A DNA stretch of 64,000 nt from JBEDUK01 sp963781595 (GCA_963781595.1 CAWAGG010000006.1:992001-1056000); one strand, 5' to 3'; positions 16,279 to 25,367 are shown, counted from the stretch's first letter. The notes: generated by a model from the letters alone, not told the origin. Translations and numbers: made by a program.

Positions 16279-17484
16279 ATGGACTTCCAGCTCACGGAGG
16301 AACAGCTCCAGGTCCAGAAGTGGGCCCACGGGTTCGCCGAGGACGTGATCCGCCCCGTCGCCGCCCACTACGACGAGACCGAGGAGTTCCCCTGGCCGGT
16401 CCTGTCCCAGGCGATGGAGGTCGGCTTGTACGGGATCGACTTCTACACGCAGACCCTCAGCGCGGACACGAGCGGTCTGCTCCTGCCGATCGTCGCCGAG
16501 GAGCTGTGCTGGGGCTGCGCGGGCATCGCGCTCGGGCTGTTCGGCAGCGGGCTGCCCCTTTCGACCCTCGCGTACACGGGCACGCCCGATCAGCTGGTCG
16601 CGTGGGCGCCCAGGTTCTTCGGCACGGCGGACGCGCCGGCCGTCGCCGCCCTGTGCGTCACCGAGCCGAACGCCGGGTCGGACGTATCGGCGCTGCGGAC
16701 GACGGCTCGACGCGACGGCGACGGATGGGTGCTGAACGGGACCAAGGTGTTCATCACGAACGGCGGGATCGCGGCCGTGCACGTGGTCGTCGCGACCGTC
16801 GACCCGACGCTCGGACACCGTGGGCAGGCGGCGTTCATCGTCGGCCCCGGGACGCCCGGCATCCGGCAGGGCAAGAAGGAGAAGAAGCTCGGCATCCGCG
16901 CGTCGCACACGGCCGAGGTGATCCTCGAGGACTGCCGCATCCCGCTGGAGGATGTCGTAGGCGGCGTCGACAAGCTCGAGGCGAAGCTCGAGAAGGCGCG
17001 CGAGGCACGCGCGAGCGGCACGGTCGGTCAGTCCGCGGCGCTGCGGACGTTCGAGATGACGCGCCCGACCGTCGCCGCGCAGGCGATCGGGATCGCGCGG
17101 GCGGCGTTCGAGTTCTCCCGCGACTACGCGAAGGAGCGCACGCAGTTCGGCCGCCCGATCATCGAGAACCAGGGCGTGGCGTTCAAGCTCGCCGACATGG
17201 CGACCGAGATCGACGCGGCACGGCTGCTCGCCTGGCGCGCCGCGTGGATGGGCCGCAACGGCGGGCGGTTCGACCGCGCCGAGGGGTCGATGTCGAAGCT
17301 CAAGGGCGGCGAGACCGCGGTCTGGGTGACCGAACAGGCGGTGCAGATCCTGGGCGGGTACGGCTACATCAAGGACTTCCCCGTCGAGAAATGGTACCGG
17401 GACTCGAAGATCTACACGATCTTCGAGGGGACCTCCGAGGTGCAGCGGATCGTGATCAGCCGGGCGCTCGCGCGCGCCGCGTAG
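16279..17484 (+). CDS. Acyl-CoA dehydrogenase
   Basis: An FAD flavoenzyme of 401 residues that introduces a 2,3-double bond into acyl-CoAs and passes electrons to ETF. It has all three domains: a helical N-terminus, a central beta barrel with CVTEPNAGSDVSALRTTA (about 132-149) and VLNGTKVFITNG, and a C-terminal helical domain with TQFGRPIIENQGVAFKLADM. The catalytic Glu is in the terminal IFEGTSEVQRIVI motif near residue 386, and QILGGYGYIKDFPVEKWYRD is also canonical (seen as two adjacent motifs). It starts at an ATG preceded by GAGGAGG. The upstream TetR and operators suggest induction by an acyl compound. Chain-length specificity is unknown. Confidence 0.94.
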   Translation: MDFQLTEEQLQVQKWAHGFAEDVIRPVAAHYDETEEFPWPVLSQAMEVGLYGIDFYTQTLSADTSGLLLPIVAEELCWGCAGIALGLFGSGLPLSTLAYTGTPDQLVAWAPRFFGTADAPAVAALCVTEPNAGSDVSALRTTARRDGDGWVLNGTKVFITNGGIAAVHVVVATVDPTLGHRGQAAFIVGPGTPGIRQGKKEKKLGIRASHTAEVILEDCRIPLEDVVGGVDKLEAKLEKAREARASGTVGQSAALRTFEMTRPTVAAQAIGIARAAFEFSRDYAKERTQFGRPIIENQGVAFKLADMATEIDAARLLAWRAAWMGRNGGRFDRAEGSMSKLKGGETAVWVTEQAVQILGGYGYIKDFPVEKWYRDSKIYTIFEGTSEVQRIVISRALARAA

Positions 17485-17520
17485 CCGCGACCTCGTCGAG
17501 CTCGAACGCGTCGCGCCGCG

Positions 17521-18324
17521 CTAGAGGTAGACGTCCGCCGCCGCGTCGGCGCGGACCCGCGTGTACCCGTTCGCGCGCGCGATCGTGCGGAACCCCAGGC
17601 GTTCGTACAGCCGCTGCGGCCGCAGCCCCAGCTCCGCCAGCAGGAAGGTTTCGCGATCCCCAGCGCGGCGGCTGGCGCGCACCGCCGCGCACACGGTCGC
17701 GCTCGCGACCCCGCGCCGACGGTGCGCTCGCAGCGTGACCACGCTGTCCACGTACCCCGCTCCTTCCAACGACAGCAGGCTGCAGAACCCTGCCAGCTCG
17801 CCGTCGATCATGCCGGCGAAGATCCGCATGCCGGCCGGCATGAACACCGACCGATCCCGGTCGAGCAACTGATCGAGCACCATCTCCGGCATCGCGACGC
17901 CGAACTCCGGACGGCTCGCGATCCACGCGTGCCAGAACGACTCGTCCGGATCGATCACCTCGCCCACCGTCGCGGCCGATGGTGGCACGGCAACCTCGTT
18001 ACCGTCGAACGCCATGAGCGCGTCCGGTCGAGAGCGGCCGCAGACGGCCTCGGCCTGCTTGACCGCCGGCATCGGGTCGGCCAGGCACATGAACTCCACG
18101 TGTTCGAACCCGACCTCGGCCGCGGCGAGCATCGGGACCAGCTCGCGCCGGACCTCGTCGAGGGTCAGGTCCGGTGCTTCCTCCAGGACCATCGCCTTGT
18201 TCGCGTCGTAGATGTCCGGGTACCGCGGGTCCGTGACCACCAGGCCCCACGCGGTTCGCGAGATGTTGCGCGCGAGCGACTCGTAGGCATAGAGGAACGA
18301 ACGGATCGGATCGGGCAATGGCAT
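17521..18324 (-). CDS. GNAT-family N-acetyltransferase
   Basis: A 267-residue protein with a C-terminal GNAT fold (about 140-260): the acetyl-CoA motif A is YVDSVVTLRAHRRRGVASATV followed by a helix. The N-terminal half (about 1-120) is a degenerate GNAT-like domain, as in tandem-GNAT proteins of actinobacteria. The substrate (amino group of a metabolite, antibiotic or protein) is not predictable. The ATG at 18324 lies 6 nt after a TACGGT -10 box on the minus strand, so the transcript is probably leaderless. It is convergent with the acyl-CoA dehydrogenase and divergent from the permease gene. Confidence 0.85.
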   Translation of the reverse strand: MPLPDPIRSFLYAYESLARNISRTAWGLVVTDPRYPDIYDANKAMVLEEAPDLTLDEVRRELVPMLAAAEVGFEHVEFMCLADPMPAVKQAEAVCGRSRPDALMAFDGNEVAVPPSAATVGEVIDPDESFWHAWIASRPEFGVAMPEMVLDQLLDRDRSVFMPAGMRIFAGMIDGELAGFCSLLSLEGAGYVDSVVTLRAHRRRGVASATVCAAVRASRRAGDRETFLLAELGLRPQRLYERLGFRTIARANGYTRVRADAAADVYL

Positions 18325-18330
18325 GGACCA

Positions 18331-18345
18331 ACCGTAGCGTAGGCT
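18331..18345. promoter_or_regulatory. Back-to-back -10 boxes of two divergent genes
   Basis: TACGGT on the minus strand (18331-18336) is 6 nt before the GNAT ATG, and TAGGCT on the plus strand (18340-18345) is 9 nt before the permease GTG. Two probable leaderless promoters are thus packed into 15 bp and could hardly be occupied together. Confidence 0.45.
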
Positions 18346-18354
18346 GGGTCGAAC

Positions 18355-19560
18355 GTGGCAGACACCGACGTTCCCACGGCCCAGCCTCGAGGTCGGGCGG
18401 CGAGCCTGCAGCCGATCCGCCTGCATCTCGAGCGCCTCCTCCCGGACGGGGGCCGAAGCCGCCGCCTGATCGGATGGGGCGTGGTCGCGTGGACGGGCGT
18501 CGGTCTGGGCGTCCTGGCGTGGGTGGGCTGGCGGATCCTGGGCCGCTTCGCGGGCGTGATCCCGTACCTCGTGATGGCCTGGCTGGTCGTGTTCCTGCTC
18601 GGACCCCTGGTGCGGTGGCTCGCCGCGCGCCGCGTCCCCTACCGGCTGGCGGCGACGGTCGTGTTCCTCCTCGCCGTCGGACTGTCGGCGCTGGTCCTCG
18701 CGCTCGTCGTCCCGGCGCTGGTGCATCAGACCGCCGAGCTGATCGCCAGCTCGAAGCTCCGGGTCGCGAAGGGCGGCGCGACGCTGTTCGACCGGCTGTC
18801 CGGTTCGTCGAACCCACTGCTGCGACGCGCCGGCGATGCCCTGGCGTCGTGGATCCAGGCCCACGCGGGCAACGTGCAGGAGTACCTGCGGACCGTTACC
18901 GGCGCGGGTCTCCGTTTGGCGAACGCCGGCCTGGTGCTCCTGCTCGGAGGGTTCCTCGGCTTCCTGATCCTGCTCTCGCTGCCGGAGAGCCGGTCGCTCA
19001 CGGCGTTCCTGCCGGCATCGATGCACGGCCGTCTGGACGCACCGCTCGCGGAGATCCGGCGGATCGTCGGAGGCTACGTGCGCGCCCGCCTGATCGTCTC
19101 GACGGTCGTCGGCGTGCTCGCGACGTTCGGCCTGTGGCTGATCCACATGCCCTTCTGGCTCCCGCTCGGGATCTTCGTCGGCGTGGCGAACCTCGTCCCG
19201 ATGCTCGGGGCGTGGATCGGCGGGATCCCTGTCGCGATCGTGGCGCTGCTGACGAAGCCCCCGTCGTACCTCCTGCTCGTGCTGATCGTGATCGTCTGCT
19301 CACACGTCGTGGATGGGTACTTCCTGTCGCCCATCGTGCTGAAGGGGACGACGAACCTCCATCCGGTGGTCGTGCTGCTCGCTGTCCTGCTCGGAGCCGA
19401 ACTCGCCGGGTTCTGGGGGATCCTCGCGGCGATCCCCGTTGCGGGCATCGCGCAGTACGGGCTCAAGGAGTGGGTGCTCCCGAGGGTCCGCGGGCCAGGC
19501 GGCGCGGGGTCGGTCGTGACCGACCCGAGCCCGGTACCCGATGCGGAGGCCGGAGCATAG
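18355..19560 (+). CDS. AI-2E family (PurR/TqsA-like) membrane transporter
   Basis: A 401-residue integral membrane protein of the AI-2 exporter family, with about eight transmembrane segments. Two N-terminal pairs (about 43-110) precede a long amphipathic cytoplasmic-type region (about 120-190) and then the C-terminal bundle (about 195-380) with the family signature HMPFWLPLGIFVGVANLVPMLG (split here as HMPFWLPLGI and VANLVPMLG) and HVVDGYFLSPIV. Despite the family name, most members export or exchange unidentified small solutes or ions. GTG start, probably leaderless. The following small gene begins 3 bp after its stop and is likely co-transcribed. Confidence 0.9.
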   Translation: MADTDVPTAQPRGRAASLQPIRLHLERLLPDGGRSRRLIGWGVVAWTGVGLGVLAWVGWRILGRFAGVIPYLVMAWLVVFLLGPLVRWLAARRVPYRLAATVVFLLAVGLSALVLALVVPALVHQTAELIASSKLRVAKGGATLFDRLSGSSNPLLRRAGDALASWIQAHAGNVQEYLRTVTGAGLRLANAGLVLLLGGFLGFLILLSLPESRSLTAFLPASMHGRLDAPLAEIRRIVGGYVRARLIVSTVVGVLATFGLWLIHMPFWLPLGIFVGVANLVPMLGAWIGGIPVAIVALLTKPPSYLLLVLIVIVCSHVVDGYFLSPIVLKGTTNLHPVVVLLAVLLGAELAGFWGILAAIPVAGIAQYGLKEWVLPRVRGPGGAGSVVTDPSPVPDAEAGA

Positions 19561-19562
19561 CG

Positions 19563-19898
19563 ATGTGCAGGGCCCTGAAGGTGCTGTGCGCGGCGCCCGA
19601 CCCCGATCGGCTGATGGAGCTGAAGCGAACGGCCGTGTCGGTGCACTGGGAGTTCGTCGGTGGCGCCACGACGCCGGATGAGCTGGCCGATCAGGTCGAA
19701 CGCTTCGCCCCGGACGTCGTGGTCATCGACGCCTCGATGGGCGTGGCCGCCGTGGAGTCCGCTCGTGGCCGGCGCCCGACGGTTCGGATCGTCACGACGG
19801 GCGGCGAGATCCCCGGCGCCGACGCCGGAGGCGGTGCCGCGGGCCTGAAGGAGGCGATCCTTGGGCTCCCACCGGTCGGCGGTCCGGTCCGGTCCTGA
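19563..19898 (+). CDS. Orphan receiver-like small protein
   Basis: A 111-residue soluble protein, 3 bp after the permease. The order VLCAAPDPDRLMELK, then APDVVVIDASMG, then VRIVTTGG resembles strands 1, 3 and 4 of a response-regulator receiver. The acceptor-site Asp appears in VVVIDAS, but the first acidic pair is replaced by Pro-Asp-Pro and the conserved Lys is not evident. It may be a degenerate receiver that binds a partner without phosphorylation. No kinase is adjacent. The function is unknown; the receiver assignment is tentative. Confidence 0.6.
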   Translation: MCRALKVLCAAPDPDRLMELKRTAVSVHWEFVGGATTPDELADQVERFAPDVVVIDASMGVAAVESARGRRPTVRIVTTGGEIPGADAGGGAAGLKEAILGLPPVGGPVRS

Positions 19899-19937
19899 TC
19901 GGTTCCGACCCTTCCGAGCCTCGAGCCCTCGATGCGC

Positions 19938-20453
19938 TCAGCCACGCGAGCCGCAGATCGGCCAACTCGACAGCGACAGGCGAGCGGCGACCCTGATCTG
20001 TTCGGCCGGGAACGCGAGGTCCGCGCGGGGCGCGAACCGCAGGCCGCCCGCCCGGACCCAGGTGTCCTGGGAGAACTGCAGCCCTCCCCAGTAGCCGTTG
20101 CCCGTGTGGACGTGCCAGCGGCCCCCGGACTCGCACGCCGCGATCCCGGACCAGTCGACCCCGCGCTGGTGCGCGACCGGTGCCGGCGGCCGGAGCCACA
20201 GCCGGTGACGGCGCGCCCGGGCGGCGGCCCGATGCGCGTTCAGCGCCAGTACGTCGGCCAGGACACGCGCCTTGAGTCCCTCGGTGTTCGCCGGTCCCCA
20301 CGTCGCCGCGACCGCGGCGTTCGGCCGGGCCACGGGCGCGCGGTTCCCGGAGGCGACCTGCGCGAACGCGGCGGATCCGGCGATCGTGATCGACACGGCA
20401 ACGAGCGATACGCCGAGCGCCCGGCGCGCGGATCGGTTCTTCGATGTATGCAT
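19938..20453 (-). CDS. Resuscitation-promoting factor (Rpf)-like secreted lysozyme domain protein
   Basis: A 171-residue secreted protein. It has a signal peptide (about 1-32, VSLVAVSITIAGSAAFAQ), a basic linker, and a C-terminal transglycosylase-like domain (about 95-171) with WSGIAACESGGRW, containing the catalytic Glu, then GNGYWGGLQFSQDTW and a closing WPICG. Rpf domains cut peptidoglycan and stimulate regrowth from dormancy in high-GC Gram-positives. It is a single-domain Rpf without LysM or G5 modules. The 200-bp region before the start is shared with the divergent ispH promoter; I looked for a c-di-AMP riboswitch there, as is common for rpf genes, and did not find its core. Confidence 0.9.
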   Translation of the reverse strand: MHTSKNRSARRALGVSLVAVSITIAGSAAFAQVASGNRAPVARPNAAVAATWGPANTEGLKARVLADVLALNAHRAAARARRHRLWLRPPAPVAHQRGVDWSGIAACESGGRWHVHTGNGYWGGLQFSQDTWVRAGGLRFAPRADLAFPAEQIRVAARLSLSSWPICGSRG

Positions 20454-20649
20454 AGTCGTTCCCCCGACAGCGCGAGCAGCCGCCGTCTGTCGTTGTCAGT
20501 CCTACTCCGCATCCCAGGGCGAACGCATGCGAACGCCAGCGGTCGGGGATGTCAGAAGGAAGGATGAAACCGAAGGTTGTCGTTCGACCCTAGCAGACGC
20601 GCAGCCGGCCGGGCACCCGCCGGTCCCGCGGGGTTCATGGCGCACCCGA

Positions 20650-20655
20650 TAGCAT
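20650..20655 (+). promoter_or_regulatory. -10 box of ispH (leaderless)
   Basis: TAGCAT ends 6 nt before the GTG start at 20662, and no ribosome-binding site is present, so the transcript most likely begins at or next to the start codon. Confidence 0.45.
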
Positions 20656-20661
20656 GGACCC

Positions 20662-21600
20662 GTGCCCACCCGGATCCTGCTCGCCTGGCCCCGAGGCTAC
20701 TGCGCCGGGGTCGAACGCGCTATCGACACGGTCGAGCGCGCGATCCGCCTCCACGGGCCGCCCGTGTACGTGCGCAAGCAGATCGTCCACAACATCCACG
20801 TGGTCCGCGACCTCGAGGCGAAGGGGGCGGTGTTCGTCGAGGACGAACGCGAGGTCCCCGAGGGCGCCGTCTGCGTGCTCTCGGCCCACGGGGTCGCGCC
20901 GTCCGTCTACGACAACGCGGACGAACGCGGACTCCGCGTGATCGACGCCACGTGCCCCCTGGTGACGAAGGTCCACCTGGAGGCCCGCCGGTTCGCGCGC
21001 GAGGACCTGACGATCCTGCTGATCGGCCACCAGGGCCATGAGGAGGTCGTGGGAACCAGCGGCGAGGCGCCCGAGCACATCGTGCTGGTCCAGTCGCCCG
21101 ACGAGGCCCGGATGGTAAAGCTCCCTGACGATGCGAGGGACCTCGCCTACCTCACGCAGACGACGCTGTCGGTCGATGAGACGAACGAGATCATCGGCGT
21201 GCTCCGCGAGCGGTTCCCGCACATCCAGGGCCCTCCGCGCGAGGACATCTGCTACGCGACCCAGAACCGCCAGGACGCGGTGAAGGACATGGCGGCCGAG
21301 GCCGACGTGATCCTGGTGATCGGATCGCAGAATTCGTCGAATTCGAAGCGCTTGGTCGAGGTCTCGGGCGCGCTCGGGACGCCGGCCTACCTGATCGACG
21401 ACGAGACGGAGATCGACGCCTCGTGGCTCGACGGCGCCGACACCGTCGGCGTCACGTCCGGCGCGTCGGCCCCCGAATGGCTGGTCGAACGCGTCGTCCT
21501 GCACCTGAAGGGTCTCGGTGCCACGCGGGTCGAGGAGCTCCACACCGTCGACGAGTCGATGCGCTTCTCGCTGCCCGCGGCCGTGCGCACGAGCGCCTGA
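20662..21600 (+). CDS. ispH: 4-hydroxy-3-methylbut-2-enyl diphosphate reductase
   Basis: The last enzyme of the non-mevalonate isoprenoid pathway, a [4Fe-4S] protein that reduces HMBPP to IPP and DMAPP. It is 312 residues, the usual length. The three cluster cysteines are in PRGYCAGVERA (Cys14), IDATCPLVTK (about 96) and ICYATQNRQDAV (about 198). The HGVAPSVY and GHQGHEEVVG histidines and the SQNSSNSKRL substrate loop are also present. Start: GTG at 20662 directly after a -10 box. It is an unambiguous housekeeping gene and the anchor for orientation in this part of the window. Confidence 0.97.
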   Translation: MPTRILLAWPRGYCAGVERAIDTVERAIRLHGPPVYVRKQIVHNIHVVRDLEAKGAVFVEDEREVPEGAVCVLSAHGVAPSVYDNADERGLRVIDATCPLVTKVHLEARRFAREDLTILLIGHQGHEEVVGTSGEAPEHIVLVQSPDEARMVKLPDDARDLAYLTQTTLSVDETNEIIGVLRERFPHIQGPPREDICYATQNRQDAVKDMAAEADVILVIGSQNSSNSKRLVEVSGALGTPAYLIDDETEIDASWLDGADTVGVTSGASAPEWLVERVVLHLKGLGATRVEELHTVDESMRFSLPAAVRTSA

Positions 21601-22199
21601 GCGACCCTGCTCCGGGACCGCCGCTCGAGGCGGCGCAGGATGGCCGTGCGGCCGGCGATCACGTGGGGGACCGCCGCCAGCAGCAGCACCGCCGCAAGCG
21701 TCGATCCGAGCGCGGCGTAGCCTCCCGCAGCCAGGGCGAGCCCGCCCAGAGCGGCGCCGAGGAGGTACCCGAACTGCAGCGCGGCCGTCCGCACGCGCAT
21801 GACGACGACCCGACTCCCCGGCGCCGCAGCGAGGCCGAACGCGCTGCCGACCATCGTTCGCGCACCGCCCAGGAAGGCCAGGGAGGCGAAGACGGCTGCG
21901 CTCGGCGCCAGGGCGATCCGGACGGTGCCGAACACGGCGGCGCCGACGGCCATCAGGACGGCGAGGATCACGAGGGCGCTCCGGGCGGATGCCCCACCCC
22001 AGCGTCGTGCAACGAACCCACCCGGCACGTAGGCGGACGCGCCGATCGCCAGCACGATCCCGGCCACGGTCGGCGAGGCGCCGTAGGACTCCACGAACAG
22101 CGCCCCGGAGAACACGAGCACCCCGGCCCACGCGGCGTAGGCGAGCAACTCGCCGACCGCCCACGCCGCGACGTCCGGGTCGCGGAGCACGGTCCGCAT
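21387..22199 (-). pseudogene. MFS transporter remnant (C-terminal half only)
   Basis: About 180 residues with five or six hydrophobic helices (VAAWAVGELLAYAAWAG, GIVLAIGASAYVPGGF, LVILAVLMAVGAAVFG, YLLGAALGGLALAAGG, LAAVLLLAAVPHV) match the C-terminal half of a major facilitator permease. The N-terminal six helices are missing: upstream, at about 22245-22270, the similarity stops where a plus-strand gene fragment begins. The frame has no stop before 21387 and so runs 214 bp antisense into ispH, which suggests the 3' end is also not original. A truncated, probably non-functional gene. Confidence 0.65.
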
Positions 22200-22261
22200 G
22201 CGGGCGGCCGAGCCGGTCGGTGCGTCCTTCGGCCACGAACGCACGGCAAGCAGGCCGCGAC

Positions 22262-22888
22262 CGCGCTCGCGAAGGGGACGCGCTCGTCGCGAGCCGGTGC
22301 GCGGCTGCGATGGTGCACGAGCTCCAGGGCCGCACCGACGAGGCCGACGTGCTCGTCGCGCTCGCCGACGAGGATCGGGACAACCCGACGATGCGGAAGG
22401 CGCCATGGCTCGCGCGTATCGCGGCGCATCGTGGCGAGCCCGAGCGGGCGCTGGGTCTGCTCGACGAGCGGCACGGGGACGGGCTGCTCTGGCACGGGGT
22501 GTTGCTCGAGGCCCGATGCGACGTCGTCGCGGACGTCGGCGCATGGGACAGGGCAGATGAGGCCGTCGCGGACGCGGTCTCGTGGGCCGCCGAGGACCGA
22601 CTGGTCGCGCTGCCGCTCCACGCCGAGCGGCTCCGGGGACGAACGGCGGCGGCACGCGGCGATCTGGACGTGGCGGCCGCGTCCCTGGCGCGGGCGAAGG
22701 AGGGGTTCGGGGCACTCGGGGCGGTATGGGACGAAGCGCTCGCGTCGCTTGCGCTCGCCGAGGCGCTCGCCGCAGACCCGGGACGCGGAGCGCAGGCCCG
22801 AGCGGCGGCCGCCGAGGCGCTCCGAACGTTCGATCGGCTCGGGTCGAAGCGGGAAGCCGACCGGGCGCGAACGTTGATCGAAAGCTGA
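22262..22888 (+). pseudogene. TPR-type regulator remnant (C-terminal part)
   Basis: About 205 residues of helical repeats rich in Ala, Leu and Arg (MVHELQGRTDEADVLVALAD, LARAKEGFGALGAVWDEALAS, EALRTFDRLGSKREADRART) resemble the C-terminal tetratricopeptide region of large actinobacterial LuxR/cyclase-type regulators. No N-terminal kinase, cyclase or ATPase domain and no proper start precede it; an in-frame ATG at 22310 could start a short protein. Its 5' break coincides with the 5' break of the MFS fragment on the other strand, so one deletion probably decapitated both divergent genes. Confidence 0.6.
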
Positions 22889-22930
22889 TCCGCCGGGATC
22901 CGAGCTCCTGAGGTGCAACTGGCGTTCGAG

Positions 22931-24136
22931 CTAGCTGACCCCCACCGCGGTCGCGGGGGCCGCGCAGAGGGCGTCGAGTTCGCCGACCCCCTCCTCGGGC
23001 CCGATCGCGATCAGGCGGTCGCCGGCTTGGAGGACCAGGCCGGGTCGCGGCCGATAGATCCACCGCCGACCGCGCTGCACGGCCAGCACGAACATGCCCG
23101 TCTCGGTCTCCAGCCGCAGGTCCTTCAGCGTATGACCGGCTGCGGGTGAACCGGATCCGACCATCGTCTCGGAGGCGACCTCCTCGCTCTCCTCGAGCGC
23201 CAGGGCGACGACGGGGTGGAGCTCCTCGCCGTTCTCGACCGGCCACGTCATGTCTCGAGCCGCGTCGAAGATCATCTCGCTCGCGGAGGCGAAGCGGAGC
23301 AGGCCACGGAGCTCGTCCGTGTTGCGCGCCTCCGGCGCGGCCTTCAGCACCCACGACTCCATCTCATCGTGGAGGATGTCCGAACGCGCCTCGAGGGAAC
23401 CGACCTCCGCCGCCAGGGCAGGCTCCTGGAGCAGCAGGCACGAGTACGCCAGTCCGACGGCGACCTCCGCGGAGTTCTTCATCTCGACGAGGATGTCGAC
23501 GGCGCGGTCCAGTTCGTTCAGGGCGGGTTCGTCGTGCGACGGCGGCTCGGGCCGCGGCGGGGCGCCCACGAGCTCGCGCAGCGGGTTCGTGCCTTCCTCG
23601 GGACCCTGGTACATCAGCACGTCGCCGCCCGAGAGAACCGTGTCGGCGTCGGGCCCGAACTCCCAGTCGTCGCCGCGGCGCACGGCGATCAGCCACATCC
23701 CGGTCTCGCCTGGGAGGCGGAGGTCGCGCAGCGAACGACCGACCACCGGGGCCTCCTTGCGAACGCGGACGCGTCCGACGATCTCGTCGGCGTGGCGGAG
23801 GTCGGGCCGCAGCGCGTTCGGGATGCCGAGACGGGCGTGGACCACGCGCGCGATGTCGGAGGCCGCGTCGCCCACCTTCTCCATGGCGCCCGCGATGTGC
23901 AGGACGTCCCCCATCTTCTCGGCGTCCTCCGGCGAGCGCGCCGCGAGCATCGCGACCTGGCGGAGCCGCCGCAGGTACCAGGAGAGTTCGCCGTGGAGGC
24001 GATCGACCTCCTTCGCCAGCTTCGCGTCGTTGAAGAAGACGGCCGCGTAGGCCAGGTCGACCATGAGCTCGGAGACATCCTTCGCCTCGGCGAGCAGGTC
24101 CTTGACGTTCCTCGGTTGATGATCGTCGTCAGACAT
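22931..24136 (-). CDS. Duplicated PhoU-like/RCK_C (TrkA-C) regulatory protein
   Basis: A 401-residue cytoplasmic protein made of two copies of the same unit: a PhoU-like helical bundle (about 5-105 and 205-305) followed by an RCK_C/TrkA-C ligand domain (about 118-190, VVGRSLRDLRLPGETGMWLIA, and about 325-395, AGHTLKDLRLETETGMFVLA). RCK_C domains bind ions or nucleotides, and PhoU bundles bind metal clusters. Such proteins are commonly encoded with SLC41/MgtE-type transporters and are annotated as potassium-channel-like. The start overlaps the transporter stop by 8 bp, so it probably gates that transporter in response to a ligand. The two halves differ enough that the duplication is old. Confidence 0.85.
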   Translation of the reverse strand: MSDDDHQPRNVKDLLAEAKDVSELMVDLAYAAVFFNDAKLAKEVDRLHGELSWYLRRLRQVAMLAARSPEDAEKMGDVLHIAGAMEKVGDAASDIARVVHARLGIPNALRPDLRHADEIVGRVRVRKEAPVVGRSLRDLRLPGETGMWLIAVRRGDDWEFGPDADTVLSGGDVLMYQGPEEGTNPLRELVGAPPRPEPPSHDEPALNELDRAVDILVEMKNSAEVAVGLAYSCLLLQEPALAAEVGSLEARSDILHDEMESWVLKAAPEARNTDELRGLLRFASASEMIFDAARDMTWPVENGEELHPVVALALEESEEVASETMVGSGSPAAGHTLKDLRLETETGMFVLAVQRGRRWIYRPRPGLVLQAGDRLIAIGPEEGVGELDALCAAPATAVGVS

Positions 24137-25367
24137 CGATCGTCACGCCCAATACTGCCAGAACCGAGAGCAGACAGAGCACCCCGATCAGGTCCATCGT
24201 GCTGGTGATGAGCGGGACCGCGTGGTTGTCGGGATCGAGCCCCGACCGGAACGTCCCGATCGCCACGTAGTAGGAGATCAGGACGGCGAACCCGGTGGCG
24301 ATCAGCCCGGCGAGGAGCGTGCCGCCGATCATCACCTGGGGCCCCGGGCTCACACCCACGAACAAGCTGTAGACGAATCCGAACGAGCCGATCGCCAGGA
24401 ACGAGACGAATCCGAACGCCGCGACCAGCGTGGCGTCCAGCCACGCGAGTCGCTCCGGGAGGGCGCGACCGCGGAGCACGCCGAGGTGCAGCTTCGAGGA
24501 CAGCCGCGAGGCGAGGATCCCGCCCAGCGCACCGACGGTCGAGACGAGCGGCGGGATGATGACCAGCAGGCCGCGGTACTCGTGGAACCGCCCGAGCCGC
24601 GGTTCGACCACGGTCCCCGCCAGGATGTCGATGATCGGCGTCAGCAGGATCACACCGACCATCTCGAGCAGTGCTCGCCGGACCGGCTTCAGGTCGGTGA
24701 GCGCTCCGCGGACCGTCACGTAGATGCACAGCAGGATCGACAGGACGGCGAGGACGTCGTCGAGCCAGCCCGCGCGCAGCAGGAAGGTCGCGAGGAAGAG
24801 CATCGGGATCGTGACCATGTCCCCGGCCGCGGTCACCACCGGCGTCGAGACCGTGTCCAGGTCGTAGCCGCGGCGGAACGAGAACACGGACAGCGCGACG
24901 GTGACCGTGATGATGAGCGCCGACCCGAGCCCTCCCCCCACGACGGCGACGATCGCGTAGTCGCGGAACGACATCGATGGCAGCCCGAACACCGTCGCGG
25001 AGATCTTCGCCAGCATCGACAGGTACAGGGCAGAGGAGAAGGTCAGGATCACGGCCGTATAGACGTTCTGGTACAGCACGCCCCGCCGGTCGGCCGTCAC
25101 TTCGAACGTGCCCGCCGCGACGCTCGTGCCGAGCCGCGCGCCCATCGTGCCGGAGATCGCTCCCCGGACCCCGACCGCCGCGGGGATCAGGATGTAGAGG
25201 CCGGCGAGCTGCAGGAGCGTGTCGCTGATCGCGGCCAGGAAGATGCCGGCGACGAGGCCCGCGGCGGCGCTGACCAGGAGCGCGGCGAACCCCTGCCGGA
25301 GCGTGCGGTTCTCGGCGCGCCAGTAGGCCCAGACGCGGATCGCCCGGCGGCGCGGCGCGAACGCCAT
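24129..25367 (-). CDS. MgtE/SLC41-type divalent cation transporter (copy 2 of the pair)
   Basis: A 412-residue membrane protein with two SLC41/MgtE integral-membrane units, about ten helices. Landmarks are LIPAAVGVRGAISGTMGARLGT (as LIPAAVGVRG and GTMGARLGT, about 57-80), DTVSTPVVTAAGDMVTIP (about 170-187) and, near the end, DPDNHAVPLITSTMDLIG (about 376-393). The Asp/Pro residues of these motifs line the Mg2+ path in MgtE. The cytoplasmic CBS and N domains of canonical MgtE are absent; regulation may instead come from the adjacent PhoU/RCK_C protein. The leader just before the ATG (CGTGCCGTTATGG) is nearly identical to that of the sister gene upstream. Confidence 0.9.
   Translation of the reverse strand: MAFAPRRRAIRVWAYWRAENRTLRQGFAALLVSAAAGLVAGIFLAAISDTLLQLAGLYILIPAAVGVRGAISGTMGARLGTSVAAGTFEVTADRRGVLYQNVYTAVILTFSSALYLSMLAKISATVFGLPSMSFRDYAIVAVVGGGLGSALIITVTVALSVFSFRRGYDLDTVSTPVVTAAGDMVTIPMLFLATFLLRAGWLDDVLAVLSILLCIYVTVRGALTDLKPVRRALLEMVGVILLTPIIDILAGTVVEPRLGRFHEYRGLLVIIPPLVSTVGALGGILASRLSSKLHLGVLRGRALPERLAWLDATLVAAFGFVSFLAIGSFGFVYSLFVGVSPGPQVMIGGTLLAGLIATGFAVLISYYVAIGTFRSGLDPDNHAVPLITSTMDLIGVLCLLSVLAVLGVTIDV

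Noticed and set aside
20454..20661. Possible c-di-AMP (ydaO) riboswitch upstream of the Rpf gene
   Set aside because: The gap is the right place for actinobacterial rpf genes, but I could not find the conserved core (for example the GGGGTGAAT-type segment) on the minus strand.
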